Part shown: one piece after another, positions 9,007 to 17,749 of the stretch
Position numbering within the stretch: the first letter of the stretch is position 1
Layout of the letters: every line of letters starts with the position of its first letter
NCBI RefSeq assembly: GCF_002849615.1
Contig: NZ_PDNV01000008.1
Span: forward strand, 229,786 to 293,785
Direction: 5' to 3'
Length of the DNA: 64,000 nucleotides
Origin: Pollutimonas nitritireducens
GTDB lineage: Bacteria > Pseudomonadota > Gammaproteobacteria > Burkholderiales > Burkholderiaceae_B
The notes under the pieces: generated by a model
What the model saw: only the letters and a program-made list of their open reading frames with translations
Databases searched by the model: none
What the model was told of the DNA's origin: nothing
Position numbers and translations under genes: made by a program

Positions 9007-9858
9007 TCAGGATGACGGTGCCCAGCCTTGCGGAAAGACCGGCAGCGCGCGCTTGTGAGCCGAATTGCGGTAGGTGCGCACTATGGTCTCGTACGCCTGT
9101 TCCGATACGTCTTTGCCCTCGAGGAAATCGTCGATTTCACCATAGGTGACGCCAAAGGCGTCCTCGTCCGGTTTCAGGGGTGCAAGAGTCTCAAGATCGG
9201 CTGTGGGCACTTTATGCACCAGGGAGTCCGGCGCACCTAATTCGTGCGCCAGCGCGCGCACGCGTCGCTTGTTCAAGCCGGCCAACGGTGTGATATCGGC
9301 CGCGCCATCCCCGAATTTGGTGAAGAACCCCATCAAGGCCTCGGCCGCGTGGTCGGTGCCGACGACCAACCCGCTATGCGCGCCGGCCACGGCATACTGC
9401 GCAATCATGCGCTGACGCGCCTTGATGTTGCCCAGCAGGAAGTCCTGGTGCCCCTCATCGCGAAACGACACTTCGGCGCTGACCAGTTCCGCCAGCATGG
9501 CGTCGCTGGCTGGCTTGATATTGACCGTCAGTATTTGATCCGGCTGGATCACGTCGAGCGAGGCCTGTGCGTCTGGCTCGTCGCGCTGCTCGCCATAGGG
9601 CAAACGCATTGCAATAAAAGTAGCGGAGTGTCCTCGCTGGCGTGCCAGCGCGGCGGCGCGCTGCGCCAGGCAGCCGCCGACCAGAGAGTCGACGCCGCCG
9701 CTGATGCCGAGAACAAGCGTGTGCAGGCCGGTCGTGATCAGGTAATCGGCAAGAAAACCGACCCGGCGCTCAACCTCGTGCCCGGCATCGAAGTCGCTGC
9801 TTACAAACAGCTCGGTAATTATGTCGCGCTGGATGGCGCGATGTTCGGGAGTCAACAC
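9007..9858 (-). CDS. nadE: Ammonia-dependent NAD+ synthetase
   Basis: Catalyses the last step of NAD biosynthesis: ATP-dependent amidation of deamido-NAD+ with ammonia. The PP-loop SGGVDS is at residues 53-58, and the TDHAAEALMGFFTKFGDGAAD region and the C-terminal KRALP stretch are typical of short, glutaminase-free NadE (about 275-285 residues; 283 here). The start is taken as GTG at 9858 with AAGGA 6 bases upstream; the adjacent TTG (9855) would also give the usual N terminus. An open frame extends to 9891 through a TTG without a ribosome site. It is convergent with the ThDP enzyme and divergent from the MFS gene. Confidence 0.93.
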   Translation of the reverse strand: MLTPEHRAIQRDIITELFVSSDFDAGHEVERRVGFLADYLITTGLHTLVLGISGGVDSLVGGCLAQRAAALARQRGHSATFIAMRLPYGEQRDEPDAQASLDVIQPDQILTVNIKPASDAMLAELVSAEVSFRDEGHQDFLLGNIKARQRMIAQYAVAGAHSGLVVGTDHAAEALMGFFTKFGDGAADITPLAGLNKRRVRALAHELGAPDSLVHKVPTADLETLAPLKPDEDAFGVTYGEIDDFLEGKDVSEQAYETIVRTYRNSAHKRALPVFPQGWAPSS

Positions 9859-9961
9859 GATTCTTCCTTTCCGGTTTGGAGTATCAGACAAAGGGGATGG
9901 GGCAGATGCGCGTGCGCAGAAGGGTATGATACGCCAGGTCGAATCAGGATTTATTCAAATA

Positions 9962-11161
9962 ATGAGCTCCACGCCTTCGGCGACCCTTGTGCTGGTCGCC
10001 ACCTTGACTGTGCAGTCGCTGGTGGCCATGGCCTTGCTGACATTGCCAGTCGTCGCTCCCGCCGTCGCCGGATCCCTCGGAATTTCCGCCGCCTACGTAG
10101 GCCTGTATATCGCGCTGGCCTATGCCGGGGCCATGACCGCCAGCCTGCTGGCGGGCGGTGCCGTCAGGCGCTTCGGTGCCATTCGTTCCAGCCAGATAGG
10201 CCTGCTCTTGTGCGGTACGGGCGTGGCGGTATGCACAATCGAATCCCCGGTCGCCATGGCGATCGGTGCAGTGCTGGTTGGCATGGGGTACGGACCCATC
10301 ACGCCAGCGAGTTCGCATCTCCTGGTCAAAAGCACTCCGGCGCATCGCATGTCGCTGGTCTTTTCCATCAAGCAGACAGGTGTGCCATTGGGCGGCGTGC
10401 TGGCGGGCATCATCGTTCCCAGTCTGGCCGAAGCGACAAGCTGGCAGTGGGCCTTTCTGGCCGTGGCCGCTGCCAATCTACTATGCGCCATGGCAATACA
10501 ACCCTTGTGTGCCGCGCTGGACGCCGACAAGGATGGCAAGCAACGCATTTCGGTGGGTAACGGGCTGGCCGGGCCGCTCAGACTGGTATTCAGCCATCGC
10601 AGCCTTACCGTACTGGCTGCCGTTTCCTTCCTTTTTTCCATTACACAGCTGTCGCTGACGACCTATCTGGTCACTTTTCTACATGAAGACTTGGGCATGG
10701 GTCTGATCGTCGCCGGCTTCGTGCTGGCCATTGCACAGGCGGCGGGTGTGGCGGGCCGCCTGTTATGGGGCTATGTGGCGGACCGCTACCTTGGACCGTC
10801 CAATATGCTGGCCGTCCTTGCCATACTGATTGCCCTCTGCGGCATTGCCACGGCACTGCTCCAATATACGGACTCGATGCTGCTGCTCATCGTGGTGCTA
10901 TCCGTCTTCGGCAGCAGTGCGGTTGGGTGGAACGGCGTCTACCTCGCCGAAGTGGCCCGGCAGGCACCGAAAGGACAGGCCAGCATGGCAACCGGCGGCA
11001 CGTTGGCCATGACCTTCCTGGGCGTCGTGATCGGCCCGCCTTTGTTCGGTCTGGTGGCGGGCACCTTTGGCAGTTATAGCCTGGCCTACGCAACATTGAT
11101 CATTCCCGCGGGACTCTGCCTGTGGCTGTTGCTGCGTTACCGATCTGCCTTCGTCACGTAG
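9962..11161 (+). CDS. Major facilitator superfamily transporter
   Basis: Polytopic membrane protein of 399 residues with about 12 hydrophobic segments in two halves, and the MFS loop 2-3 motif in the form GGAVRRFG. A second loop in the C-terminal half reads GYVADRYLGP. The start ATG at 9962 has AGGA about 12 bases upstream; an in-frame ATG at 9926 is possible but leaves only 2 bases after its purine run. It resembles the cyanate/nitrate-type or general efflux MFS families without a clear substrate. Its last 8 bases overlap the convergent LysR gene. Confidence 0.85.
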   Translation: MSSTPSATLVLVATLTVQSLVAMALLTLPVVAPAVAGSLGISAAYVGLYIALAYAGAMTASLLAGGAVRRFGAIRSSQIGLLLCGTGVAVCTIESPVAMAIGAVLVGMGYGPITPASSHLLVKSTPAHRMSLVFSIKQTGVPLGGVLAGIIVPSLAEATSWQWAFLAVAAANLLCAMAIQPLCAALDADKDGKQRISVGNGLAGPLRLVFSHRSLTVLAAVSFLFSITQLSLTTYLVTFLHEDLGMGLIVAGFVLAIAQAAGVAGRLLWGYVADRYLGPSNMLAVLAILIALCGIATALLQYTDSMLLLIVVLSVFGSSAVGWNGVYLAEVARQAPKGQASMATGGTLAMTFLGVVIGPPLFGLVAGTFGSYSLAYATLIIPAGLCLWLLLRYRSAFVT

Positions 11162-12056
11162 CCAACGCGTAACGATGGGCGCCCTGCGTCAGCATCTGTG
11201 CCAGATGGCGGGCGGCAGGCCCCGCCGCCGCGCCATTGCCGAATGTCAGGTACAAGGACACACGGCGGGTCTGTCCTTCGTTCAGTGGCAAGGGCCACAG
11301 ACTGCCTTGTTCCAGCTGCTTTTGTATGACATGTCGAGGCAGCCATGCGAAACCAAGACCATCGGCCACCATGGCGGCCGATGTCTCCATGCCGGTCACG
11401 GTCCAGCGGTGGCTGGAACCCAGCCAACCTTCATCGCGAGGTTGCAGCGTACCGGAATCGCGCAACACGATTTGCATCTCGCGCTTCAGGTCGTCGCTGG
11501 TCAATGGCCTTCCGATCCGATGCAGAGTGTGGCCGGGATGCGCCACCGCAACGAACTCAACATCCAGGAGCAGGTCTCCGAGATACCCTGACGGTACACG
11601 CGTACCAATCAGGACGTCGGCACGTTGTTCGAGCAGGGCCTCATCGGCGCCCGATAGCACCACCTCACCGAGCTGGATCCGCGTCTGACCCACCTCCTGG
11701 GTGAACTGGTTCAGGGCTTGCAACAACAGAGCCGTAGGAAAGGCCACGTCGACCACGACACGCAGTTCCGCCTCCCACCCCTGTTCCAGGCGACGGGCCA
11801 ATTGTTCCAGCTTGTGGGCATCAGCCAGCAATTCGCTGGCTTGGCTCAGCAAGGCTTTACCGTTGGCCGTGAGACGCGCCTTGCGTCCTTCCATGACGAG
11901 AAGGTCGACACCGATCTGGTCCTGCAATCGCGCCGCCATGTAGCTGATGGAAGACTGGCTTCGGTGCAGGGCCTCGGCCGCTTGGGCATAACCGCCATAT
12001 TCCACGATGGCCTGCAGTACACGCCACTGTTCGAGTGTGGTCCTGAGCATGCGCAT
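11154..12056 (-). CDS. LysR-family transcriptional regulator
   Basis: Regulator of 300 residues: HTH domain in the first 60 residues (YAQAAEALHRSQSSISYMAARLQ) and a substrate-binding-like C-terminal domain. The ATG at 12056 is chosen with a GGGGA run 5 bases upstream. It is divergent from the pirin gene across an AT-rich 131-base gap, the classic LysR-target arrangement, so pirin is the likely regulated gene. Its 3' end overlaps the convergent MFS gene by 8 bases. Confidence 0.9.
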   Translation of the reverse strand: MRMLRTTLEQWRVLQAIVEYGGYAQAAEALHRSQSSISYMAARLQDQIGVDLLVMEGRKARLTANGKALLSQASELLADAHKLEQLARRLEQGWEAELRVVVDVAFPTALLLQALNQFTQEVGQTRIQLGEVVLSGADEALLEQRADVLIGTRVPSGYLGDLLLDVEFVAVAHPGHTLHRIGRPLTSDDLKREMQIVLRDSGTLQPRDEGWLGSSHRWTVTGMETSAAMVADGLGFAWLPRHVIQKQLEQGSLWPLPLNEGQTRRVSLYLTFGNGAAAGPAARHLAQMLTQGAHRYALAT

Positions 12057-12117
12057 GATTATCCCCAAGTCGAAAAAAACATCTATTTTATCGATACATA
12101 CGTAGCAAATTTTGCGT

Positions 12118-12146
12118 TTATTTATCTAAAAACAAAATAATATAAT
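12118..12146 (+). promoter_or_regulatory. Candidate sigma-70 promoter for the pirin gene
   Basis: A perfect -10 hexamer TATAAT (12141-12146) lies 42 bases before the pirin ATG in an AT-rich stretch. The best -35 at 17-base spacing is TTTATT (12118-12123), which is weak, fitting a promoter that needs an activator such as the divergent LysR protein. Activity is inferred. Confidence 0.45.
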
Positions 12147-12187
12147 AGAGGCATTGGAGCAAGTCTCCTTCTTTCCTGGAGCACCTC

Positions 12188-12886
12188 ATGCTGGAAATTC
12201 GCAAAGCCTCTGATCGCGGCCATGCTCGACACGGCTGGCTGAACAGTCATCATACTTTTTCATTTGCCGAATACTACGATCAACAGCACATGGGCTGGAG
12301 CCATTTGCGCGTTATCAACGACGACACGGTGCAGTCCGGCGAAGGCTTCGGCACGCACGGTCACCGCGATATGGAAATCATTTCCTATGTGCTCGAAGGC
12401 GCACTTGAGCATAAAGACTCGATGGGGTCCGGGTCGGTGATACGACCCGGCGATGTGCAGGTCATGAGCGCCGGCACAGGCGTGCGCCACAGCGAGTTCA
12501 ACCATTCCCGGACTGAACCTGTGCATTTCCTGCAAATATGGATAGTCCCGAAGTTTTCGGGCTTAAGGCCCAACTACCAGGAGAAGCACTACAACGAGGC
12601 GCAGAAACGGGGCAAACTGTGTCTGGTGGCTTCGCCCGATGGCAGCAACGGTTCACTGGCAATTGCACAAGACGCCCGGATGCTCGCGGGGCTGCTGGAC
12701 GGCAGTGAACGCGTTGACTACGCGGTCGCCCCCGGACGACATGCCTACCTGCATGTCGCCCGCGGTGCGCTTACGCTGAACGGACTGGCCCTTGAAGCGG
12801 GCGACGGCGTAAAGATTGCCGACGAAACCCAGCTTGTGCTGGCCGACGGCAACAACGCCGAAGTGCTGTTGTTTGACCTGGTCTAG
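12188..12886 (+). CDS. Pirin-family protein (YhaK-like cupin)
   Basis: Bicupin protein of 232 residues. The metal-binding set of the N-terminal cupin is complete: His57, His59 (THGHRDME), His101 and Glu103 (RHSEF). Pirins with this set bind iron or another divalent metal; some relatives show quercetin 2,3-dioxygenase activity or act as redox sensors. The C-terminal cupin lacks the metal residues, as usual. The ATG lies downstream of a perfect -10 box and is divergent from a LysR gene. Its stop codon lies within a short duplicated sequence shared with the end of ilvD. Confidence 0.92.
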   Translation: MLEIRKASDRGHARHGWLNSHHTFSFAEYYDQQHMGWSHLRVINDDTVQSGEGFGTHGHRDMEIISYVLEGALEHKDSMGSGSVIRPGDVQVMSAGTGVRHSEFNHSRTEPVHFLQIWIVPKFSGLRPNYQEKHYNEAQKRGKLCLVASPDGSNGSLAIAQDARMLAGLLDGSERVDYAVAPGRHAYLHVARGALTLNGLALEAGDGVKIADETQLVLADGNNAEVLLFDLV

Positions 12887-12900
12887 CAGACCTGGTCTAG
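12875..12900. repeat. 14-base tandem duplication containing two stop codons
   Basis: GACCTGGTCTAG occurs at 12875-12886 and again at 12889-12900. The first copy ends the pirin gene (TAG); the second holds the stop of the convergent ilvD gene on the other strand. The convergent genes are separated by only 10 bases. Confidence 0.8.
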
Positions 12901-14582
12901 AACTTGTCCAGGACGGCGCCGGTGCTGGCGGTAGACGCGTTGAAGGCAAATTTAGCCTGTACCCCTCGTGTATACCGAGGCGCTGGCGCCTTCCACTTGG
13001 CCAGCCGCGCCGAGATTTCGTCTTCCGGCACATTCAGCTGCAGCAACTGTTGATGGGCATCGATAGTGATGGAGTCGTCTTCTTCCACGATGGCAATAAC
13101 GCCGCCTACCGCCGCCTCGGGTGCAACGTGACCAACCACCATGCCCCAGGTACCGCCCGAGAACCGTCCATCGGTGATCAGGCCAACTGAATCACCAAGG
13201 CCTGCGCCGATAAGTGCGCCAGTGGGCGCCAGCATTTCGGGCATGCCGGGGCCACCCTTGGGGCCCAGATAACGCAGCACCATGACATCGCCGGCTTTTA
13301 TCTTGCCGTCGAGTATGGCCTTCAATGCCGATTGTTCGTCATCGAAAACACGGGCCGGACCGGTGATGACCGGGTTCTTCAAGCCCGTGATCTTGGCCAC
13401 GGCGCCTTCTGGCGAGAGGTTGCCTTTGAGTATGGCCAGGTGCCCTTCCTTGTACAGCGCCTTCTCGATAGGGAAGATGACTTTCTGATCCGACCGGGGT
13501 GTACCCGGAATGTCTTTGAGTACTTCCGCAATGGTTTCGCCGGTTATTGTGATGCAATCGCCATTGATCAGTCCGGCGTCGAGCAGGATCTTCATGACCT
13601 GCGGTACGCCGCCAGCCTGATGGAAGTCCACCGCCAGGAAGTGCCCGCTGGGTTTCAAATCGCAAATGACCGGTACGCGCCGACGTACGCGTTCGAAGTC
13701 GTCGATGGTCCATTCGACGTCCGCAGCGTGGGCAATGGCCAGGATATGCAGCACCGCATTGGTGGATCCGCCAGTGGCCATGATGACGCTGACCGCATTT
13801 TCGATGGATTTGCGCGTAACGATATCGCGCGGTTTGAGATCCTGTTGTACCGCTTTCAACAAAACGCGGGCGGACTCGGAGGCCGATTCGGTTTTCTCGT
13901 CGTGCACATTGGCCATGGTCGACGAGTAAGGCAGGCTCATGCCCAGCGCTTCGAAGGCCGAACTCATGGTGTTGGCGGTATACATTCCGCCGCAGGAACC
14001 GGGACCGGGAATGGCATGCAATTCGATCTGCTTGAGCTCGTGGTCGCTCATGCGGCCCGCGGCGTTCTCACCCACGGCTTCGAACACGCTGACGATATTC
14101 AAGTCTTTACCGTTCAAGCGGCCGGGAAGAATGGTGCCACCGTATACATAGATGGCCGGCACGTTGGCGCGCAGCATGCCCATCATTCCACCCGGCATAT
14201 TCTTGTCGCACCCGCCGATGACGACCACCCCGTCCATCCATTGACCCTGCACACAGGTTTCAACGCAATCGGCGATAACTTCGCGCGAGACCAGCGAGTA
14301 TTTCATGCCCTCGGTGCCCATGGCCATGCCGTCGGAAATAGTGGGCGTACCAAACACCTGCGCGTTGCCGCCGGCGGTCTCGATGGCTTCTATAGCCGCA
14401 TCGGCCAGTTTCTGCAAACCGCTATTACAAGGCGTAATAGTGCTGTACCCGTTGGCCACGCCTATCATGGGCTTGTTGAAGTCTTCTTCTTTGTAGCCCA
14501 GCGCATAGTACATGGATCGGTTCGGGGCCCTTGCGGCGCCCTGGGTGATGTTTGCAGACCGCAGAGGTTTGGTTGTGCTCAT
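12897..14582 (-). CDS. ilvD: Dihydroxy-acid dehydratase
   Basis: Iron-sulfur lyase of valine, leucine and isoleucine synthesis, converting 2,3-dihydroxy-3-methyl acids to 2-keto acids. The protein has 561 residues, the length of the bacterial IlvD class. Candidate cluster ligands are Cys52 (TPCNSG), Cys125 ([10 protein letters not shown]) and Cys197 ([12 protein letters not shown]). The ATG at 14582 is preceded by AAGGA with a 5-base spacer; an upstream in-frame ATG (14612) lacks a ribosome site. The gene stands alone on this strand, upstream of and divergent from the Fur-controlled uptake operon. Confidence 0.96.
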   Translation of the reverse strand: MSTTKPLRSANITQGAARAPNRSMYYALGYKEEDFNKPMIGVANGYSTITPCNSGLQKLADAAIEAIETAGGNAQVFGTPTISDGMAMGTEGMKYSLVSREVIADCVETCVQGQWMDGVVVIGGCDKNMPGGMMGMLRANVPAIYVYGGTILPGRLNGKDLNIVSVFEAVGENAAGRMSDHELKQIELHAIPGPGSCGGMYTANTMSSAFEALGMSLPYSSTMANVHDEKTESASESARVLLKAVQQDLKPRDIVTRKSIENAVSVIMATGGSTNAVLHILAIAHAADVEWTIDDFERVRRRVPVICDLKPSGHFLAVDFHQAGGVPQVMKILLDAGLINGDCITITGETIAEVLKDIPGTPRSDQKVIFPIEKALYKEGHLAILKGNLSPEGAVAKITGLKNPVITGPARVFDDEQSALKAILDGKIKAGDVMVLRYLGPKGGPGMPEMLAPTGALIGAGLGDSVGLITDGRFSGGTWGMVVGHVAPEAAVGGVIAIVEEDDSITIDAHQQLLQLNVPEDEISARLAKWKAPAPRYTRGVQAKFAFNASTASTGAVLDKF

Positions 14583-14741
14583 TTCTTTCCTTTCTGTATT
14601 GGAACCGTGCACGGCGTAGCGTGAGTCGAAACGAAGAGTTTACCTCCTAAGTCGGCCAGCGTCGCCGCGATTGCGCGAGCTGCATAGATGGGAACCGACG
14701 AAAACTTGATCCAGGTTAAGGATGGCTGCCATCCCTTGTGT

Positions 14742-14776
14742 AATGATCCGCAATCGTTAATCATTCTCATTTATAT
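14742..14776 (+). promoter_or_regulatory. Fur box upstream of the ABC/TonB operon
   Basis: The 19 bases at 14750-14768 match the classical Fur consensus GATAATGATAATCATTATC at 13 of 19 positions, including the unbroken core TAATCATT. A further AATGAT hexamer (14742-14747) extends the array. The box ends only 9 bases before the proposed ATG of the binding-protein gene. Iron repression of the operon 14778-19819 is inferred from this match and from the TonB receptor it contains. Confidence 0.65.
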
Positions 14777-14777
14777 T

Positions 14778-15779
14778 ATGTTTCCTGTTGGAAAGTTTGC
14801 AGGACGATTTGCGAAAGCCTTGACGTTGATCGTGTTCTACGCTGCCGCAGCCAAGCTGCCAGCACATGCTGCCCCATACCAAAAGCTCACCTTGGCAGGT
14901 CCCACCGCCGTGGTCACTTTCCCGCTCCTGCACATGGTTGAGACGAAGGCCCTGGGGCAATACACCGACAAGCTCGAGTTTCGCCTTTGGCAAAGTCCCG
15001 ATCAGCTACGGGTGCTGCTGGCAAAGAAAGACATCGATTTCAGCGCAGCGCCCAGCAACCTGCCGGCCCTCATGGCCAATCGCGGAGATCCCGTGCGGCT
15101 GTTGAACATATCCGTATGGGGCATACTTTGGCTGGTCAGTCGCGATCCCGACATCCATGGTTTTTCCGATCTCGCGGGCAAAGAGCTGCTGGTTCCCTTC
15201 CAGCGCGACCTTCCTGCTGTGTTGCTCGACACCTTGCTGGACGCCCAACCTTTCGAACCCGAAAAGTCTCCGATCCTGCGCCGCACACGCGATTCGCAGG
15301 ACGCCATTGCCCTGATGCTGACGGGCCAGGGGCAGCACGTCCTGCTGGTCGAACCCACCGCCTCGTTGCTGATGTCGCGCAATGCACAGCAAGGCGGCGC
15401 CCCCTTGTACCGGGTCCAAAGCCTGGAAGCCGCATGGCAACAAAGCTTTCCTGACCAAGCTGAATTGCCGCAGGCCGGCGTCATGGTGAACTCTCATAGG
15501 GCACATGACCTCGAACTGAGCCGTGCGGTCGAACAGGCCTATGCCCATTCTGCCGCATGGTGTTCCAGTAACGCCCTGGATTGCGCCAAAATGGTTCACC
15601 GCCATATCCCCCATCTGCCGGTGCCCGCCATCGAAAGCGCCATCAAGGTCACCCGTCTGGATAGCCGGCCCGCCAGCAGCATACGGCCACAGCTTGAAGA
15701 CCTGTATCAGCTGCTGGGCAAGCAGAATCCGCAAGCCATCGGAGGCCGTCTGCCCGACCCAGGGTTCTACGGTCCATGA
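14778..15779 (+). CDS. NMT1/THI5-like ABC transporter substrate-binding protein
   Basis: Predicted periplasmic binding protein of 333 residues with a signal peptide (basic start, hydrophobic core, AHA cleavage site near residue 30). The fold resembles the NitT/TauT/SsuA class: an early LTLAGPTAVVTFPLLHMVE block and a lobe with SAAPSNLPALMANRG. The start is uncertain: ATG 14778 has no Shine-Dalgarno and lies 9 bases after the Fur box. A leaderless mRNA, or a start at the in-frame TTG a few codons on, are alternatives. Its stop overlaps the permease start (ATGA), showing translational coupling. The ligand is unknown; the Fur box and TonB receptor suggest an iron chelate or other metal complex rather than nitrate or taurine. 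Confidence 0.8.
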   Translation: MFPVGKFAGRFAKALTLIVFYAAAAKLPAHAAPYQKLTLAGPTAVVTFPLLHMVETKALGQYTDKLEFRLWQSPDQLRVLLAKKDIDFSAAPSNLPALMANRGDPVRLLNISVWGILWLVSRDPDIHGFSDLAGKELLVPFQRDLPAVLLDTLLDAQPFEPEKSPILRRTRDSQDAIALMLTGQGQHVLLVEPTASLLMSRNAQQGGAPLYRVQSLEAAWQQSFPDQAELPQAGVMVNSHRAHDLELSRAVEQAYAHSAAWCSSNALDCAKMVHRHIPHLPVPAIESAIKVTRLDSRPASSIRPQLEDLYQLLGKQNPQAIGGRLPDPGFYGP

Positions 15780-16570
15780 TTCCATCCAACTTGCGTAAAC
15801 CGGAGCGCACATCCCGGGGCTGGTCCGCGCTTGGCATACTGTTGATACTGGTGGGCTGGCAAATCGCCGCCCACTACCTTGGACCCATGCTCATGGCCAC
15901 CCCTGCCCAGGCGCTGCAGGCGCTGGGTGCGCTGGTCAACAGCACAACATTCTGGCAGAACGCCAATGCCAGCCTGACGCGCATCGCGCTGGGAGTCGGC
16001 ACGGGTTGCGCTATCGGCTTCGGCTTGGGTGTTTTGGCGGGCCACAACGCAAAGTTGCGCGGATTGCTCGAGCCGCTGCGCTGGCTCCTGATGGCAATGC
16101 CGCCGGTGGTCGTCGTGGTCCTTGCCATGCTTTGGTTCGGTCTGGGCTCGTCCATGGTCATTTTCATCACAGTCTTGATGATGGCGCCCGGCATGTACGT
16201 GAACACGGTCAAGGGCATGCAATTGGTCGACCGCTCACTCGTCGAAATGACCCACGTATATCGCTATGGCGCATGGATGCGGCTGCGGCATCTGTATTTG
16301 CCCGCGCTGGCTGCCCCGCTGACGGCTGCGCTGCTCATTGCGACCTGCGGCGGCGTGCGCCTGGTCGTCATGGCGGAAGTGCTGGGCGCGGAAAGCGGAG
16401 CCGGATTCGCATTGGCCAATGCCCGCAGCACTTTCGACAGCGGCGAACTCTACGCCTGGGTCATTCTGATTCTTGGGCTGGTCGCCGCACTGGAATTCAT
16501 GCTGTTGCAACCTCTGCAACGGCGTCTTACACAATGGCAAGAACCCCGGAAAGAGCATGCTCGAGCTTAA
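15776..16570 (+). CDS. ABC transporter permease, SsuC/TauC type
   Basis: Inner-membrane permease of 264 residues with about six hydrophobic segments. The cytoplasmic EAA-type loop is recognisable around VYRYGAWMRLRHLYLPAL. It belongs to the BPD_transp_1 superfamily as used by sulfonate and nitrate importers. Its ATG overlaps the stop of the binding protein by 4 bases, and its 3' end overlaps the ATPase start by 14 bases, so the three subunits are translated as one unit. Confidence 0.9.
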   Translation: MIPSNLRKPERTSRGWSALGILLILVGWQIAAHYLGPMLMATPAQALQALGALVNSTTFWQNANASLTRIALGVGTGCAIGFGLGVLAGHNAKLRGLLEPLRWLLMAMPPVVVVVLAMLWFGLGSSMVIFITVLMMAPGMYVNTVKGMQLVDRSLVEMTHVYRYGAWMRLRHLYLPALAAPLTAALLIATCGGVRLVVMAEVLGAESGAGFALANARSTFDSGELYAWVILILGLVAALEFMLLQPLQRRLTQWQEPRKEHARA

Positions 16571-17282
16571 ACAGGTATCCCTCAAGTTCGGGACTAGCCA
16601 AATCCTGAACGCCATCGATTTTCGTCTGCAACCAGGCGAACGCGTCGGCGTGCTGGGATCGAGCGGAGCAGGAAAAAGCACACTGCTTAAGCTGGCTGCA
16701 GGGCTTTTGAAGCCCAGCCATGGCACCTATCTGAACGCCTACCGCCATCCCCTGTTGGTATTCCAGGAACCCCGCCTGCTGCCATGGCGCAGTATTCATG
16801 ACAACATCGAAATTCCACTCCTGGCGGCGGGGGTTCCCAGGAAAGAAGCCCGGCTGCGCGCCATGCACTGGCTCGAACGCGTCGACCTGCCGGATGCAGG
16901 CAAGGCATGGCCCGCCGAGCTCTCGGGCGGCATGGCGCAGCGCGCCGCACTGGCACGCGCCTTTGCCCTGCAACCCGACCTTCTATTGCTGGATGAACCG
17001 TTCAGTGCGCTGGACCCCGCGCTGCGCGTCGCCCTGAGCCGCCTGTGTAACGAGTGTGTCCGGGACACCGGCGCGGCTTTGCTATGCATCAGCCACCACC
17101 CGCATGAGCTGGTCGAAATGGTCGACCGCTGCGTGTTGATCGCCGGCGGCAAGCTTCAGGCCTTCGACTTCGAGGATGCCAGAAACAGTCAGTCGCGCGC
17201 GGCAACTGCACACCTTCTGCATCAGACCTTGCTTCGTCAAGAAACACCAGGAGCCGATCAGACCAAAAGGACAGTCGCGTGA
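16557..17282 (+). CDS. ABC transporter ATP-binding protein
   Basis: ATPase of 241 residues with Walker A GSSGAGKST (34-42), a Q-loop in VFQEPRLLPW, the signature LSGGMAQRAALARA and Walker B DEPFSALD. The ATG at 16557 is chosen because the protein then begins MLELKQVSLKFG, the standard ABC N terminus. It is the partner of the preceding permease. Its end overlaps the GTG start of the CopD-like gene by 4 bases. Confidence 0.93.
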   Translation: MLELKQVSLKFGTSQILNAIDFRLQPGERVGVLGSSGAGKSTLLKLAAGLLKPSHGTYLNAYRHPLLVFQEPRLLPWRSIHDNIEIPLLAAGVPRKEARLRAMHWLERVDLPDAGKAWPAELSGGMAQRAALARAFALQPDLLLLDEPFSALDPALRVALSRLCNECVRDTGAALLCISHHPHELVEMVDRCVLIAGGKLQAFDFEDARNSQSRAATAHLLHQTLLRQETPGADQTKRTVA

Positions 17283-17719
17283 GCTACCCGGTACTCTTAA
17301 CCATCCACTTGTTTGCCGCCATCATGTTCGTTGGCACGGTTTTCTTCGAAGTGCTGATCCTGGAGAACATACGCAAGCATCTACCGCGCGAAACGATGCG
17401 CGCCCTGGAAATCGCCATCGGCACACGCGCCCGAGCCCTGATGCCCTGGGTACTTCTGGTGTTGTACAGCGCGGGCATCGGCCTGGCCTGGCACCATCGC
17501 GCCGCACTGGACCATCCATTCGATAGCAGTTTCGGCTTGTTGCTTACCGTAAAAATCGCCCTGGCCCTCAGCGTGTTCGGCCACTTCATCACCGCCATGA
17601 CCCTGCGCCGCAAAGGCAAGCTGCGCACTGTCCATTTCCAGCGCATTCATCTCAGCGTCTTCTGTCATATGGTCGGCATCGTGGTGCTGGCCAAAGCCAT
17701 GCTCTACCTTCACTGGTAA
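17279..17719 (+). CDS. CopD-like integral membrane protein
   Basis: Membrane protein of 146 residues with four predicted transmembrane helices and several membrane-proximal histidines (HLFAAI near the start, WHHR, HFITAM, HLSVFCHM). This pattern resembles the CopD/YcnJ superfamily associated with copper or heme. GTG start (17279) overlaps the ATPase stop by 4 bases. Its place between an ABC ATPase and a TonB receptor in a Fur-box operon suggests an accessory role in metal uptake, possibly reduction or release of the metal at the inner membrane; that role is inferred. Confidence 0.7.
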   Translation: MSYPVLLTIHLFAAIMFVGTVFFEVLILENIRKHLPRETMRALEIAIGTRARALMPWVLLVLYSAGIGLAWHHRAALDHPFDSSFGLLLTVKIALALSVFGHFITAMTLRRKGKLRTVHFQRIHLSVFCHMVGIVVLAKAMLYLHW

Positions 17720-17749
17720 TTCAAATCCCTCTAAAAACGAGAAAACGCT

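Noticed and set aside
13332..14624. Open frame of 430 codons on the plus strand across ilvD
   Set aside because: Antisense to a highly conserved gene; no ribosome site and no recognisable motif.
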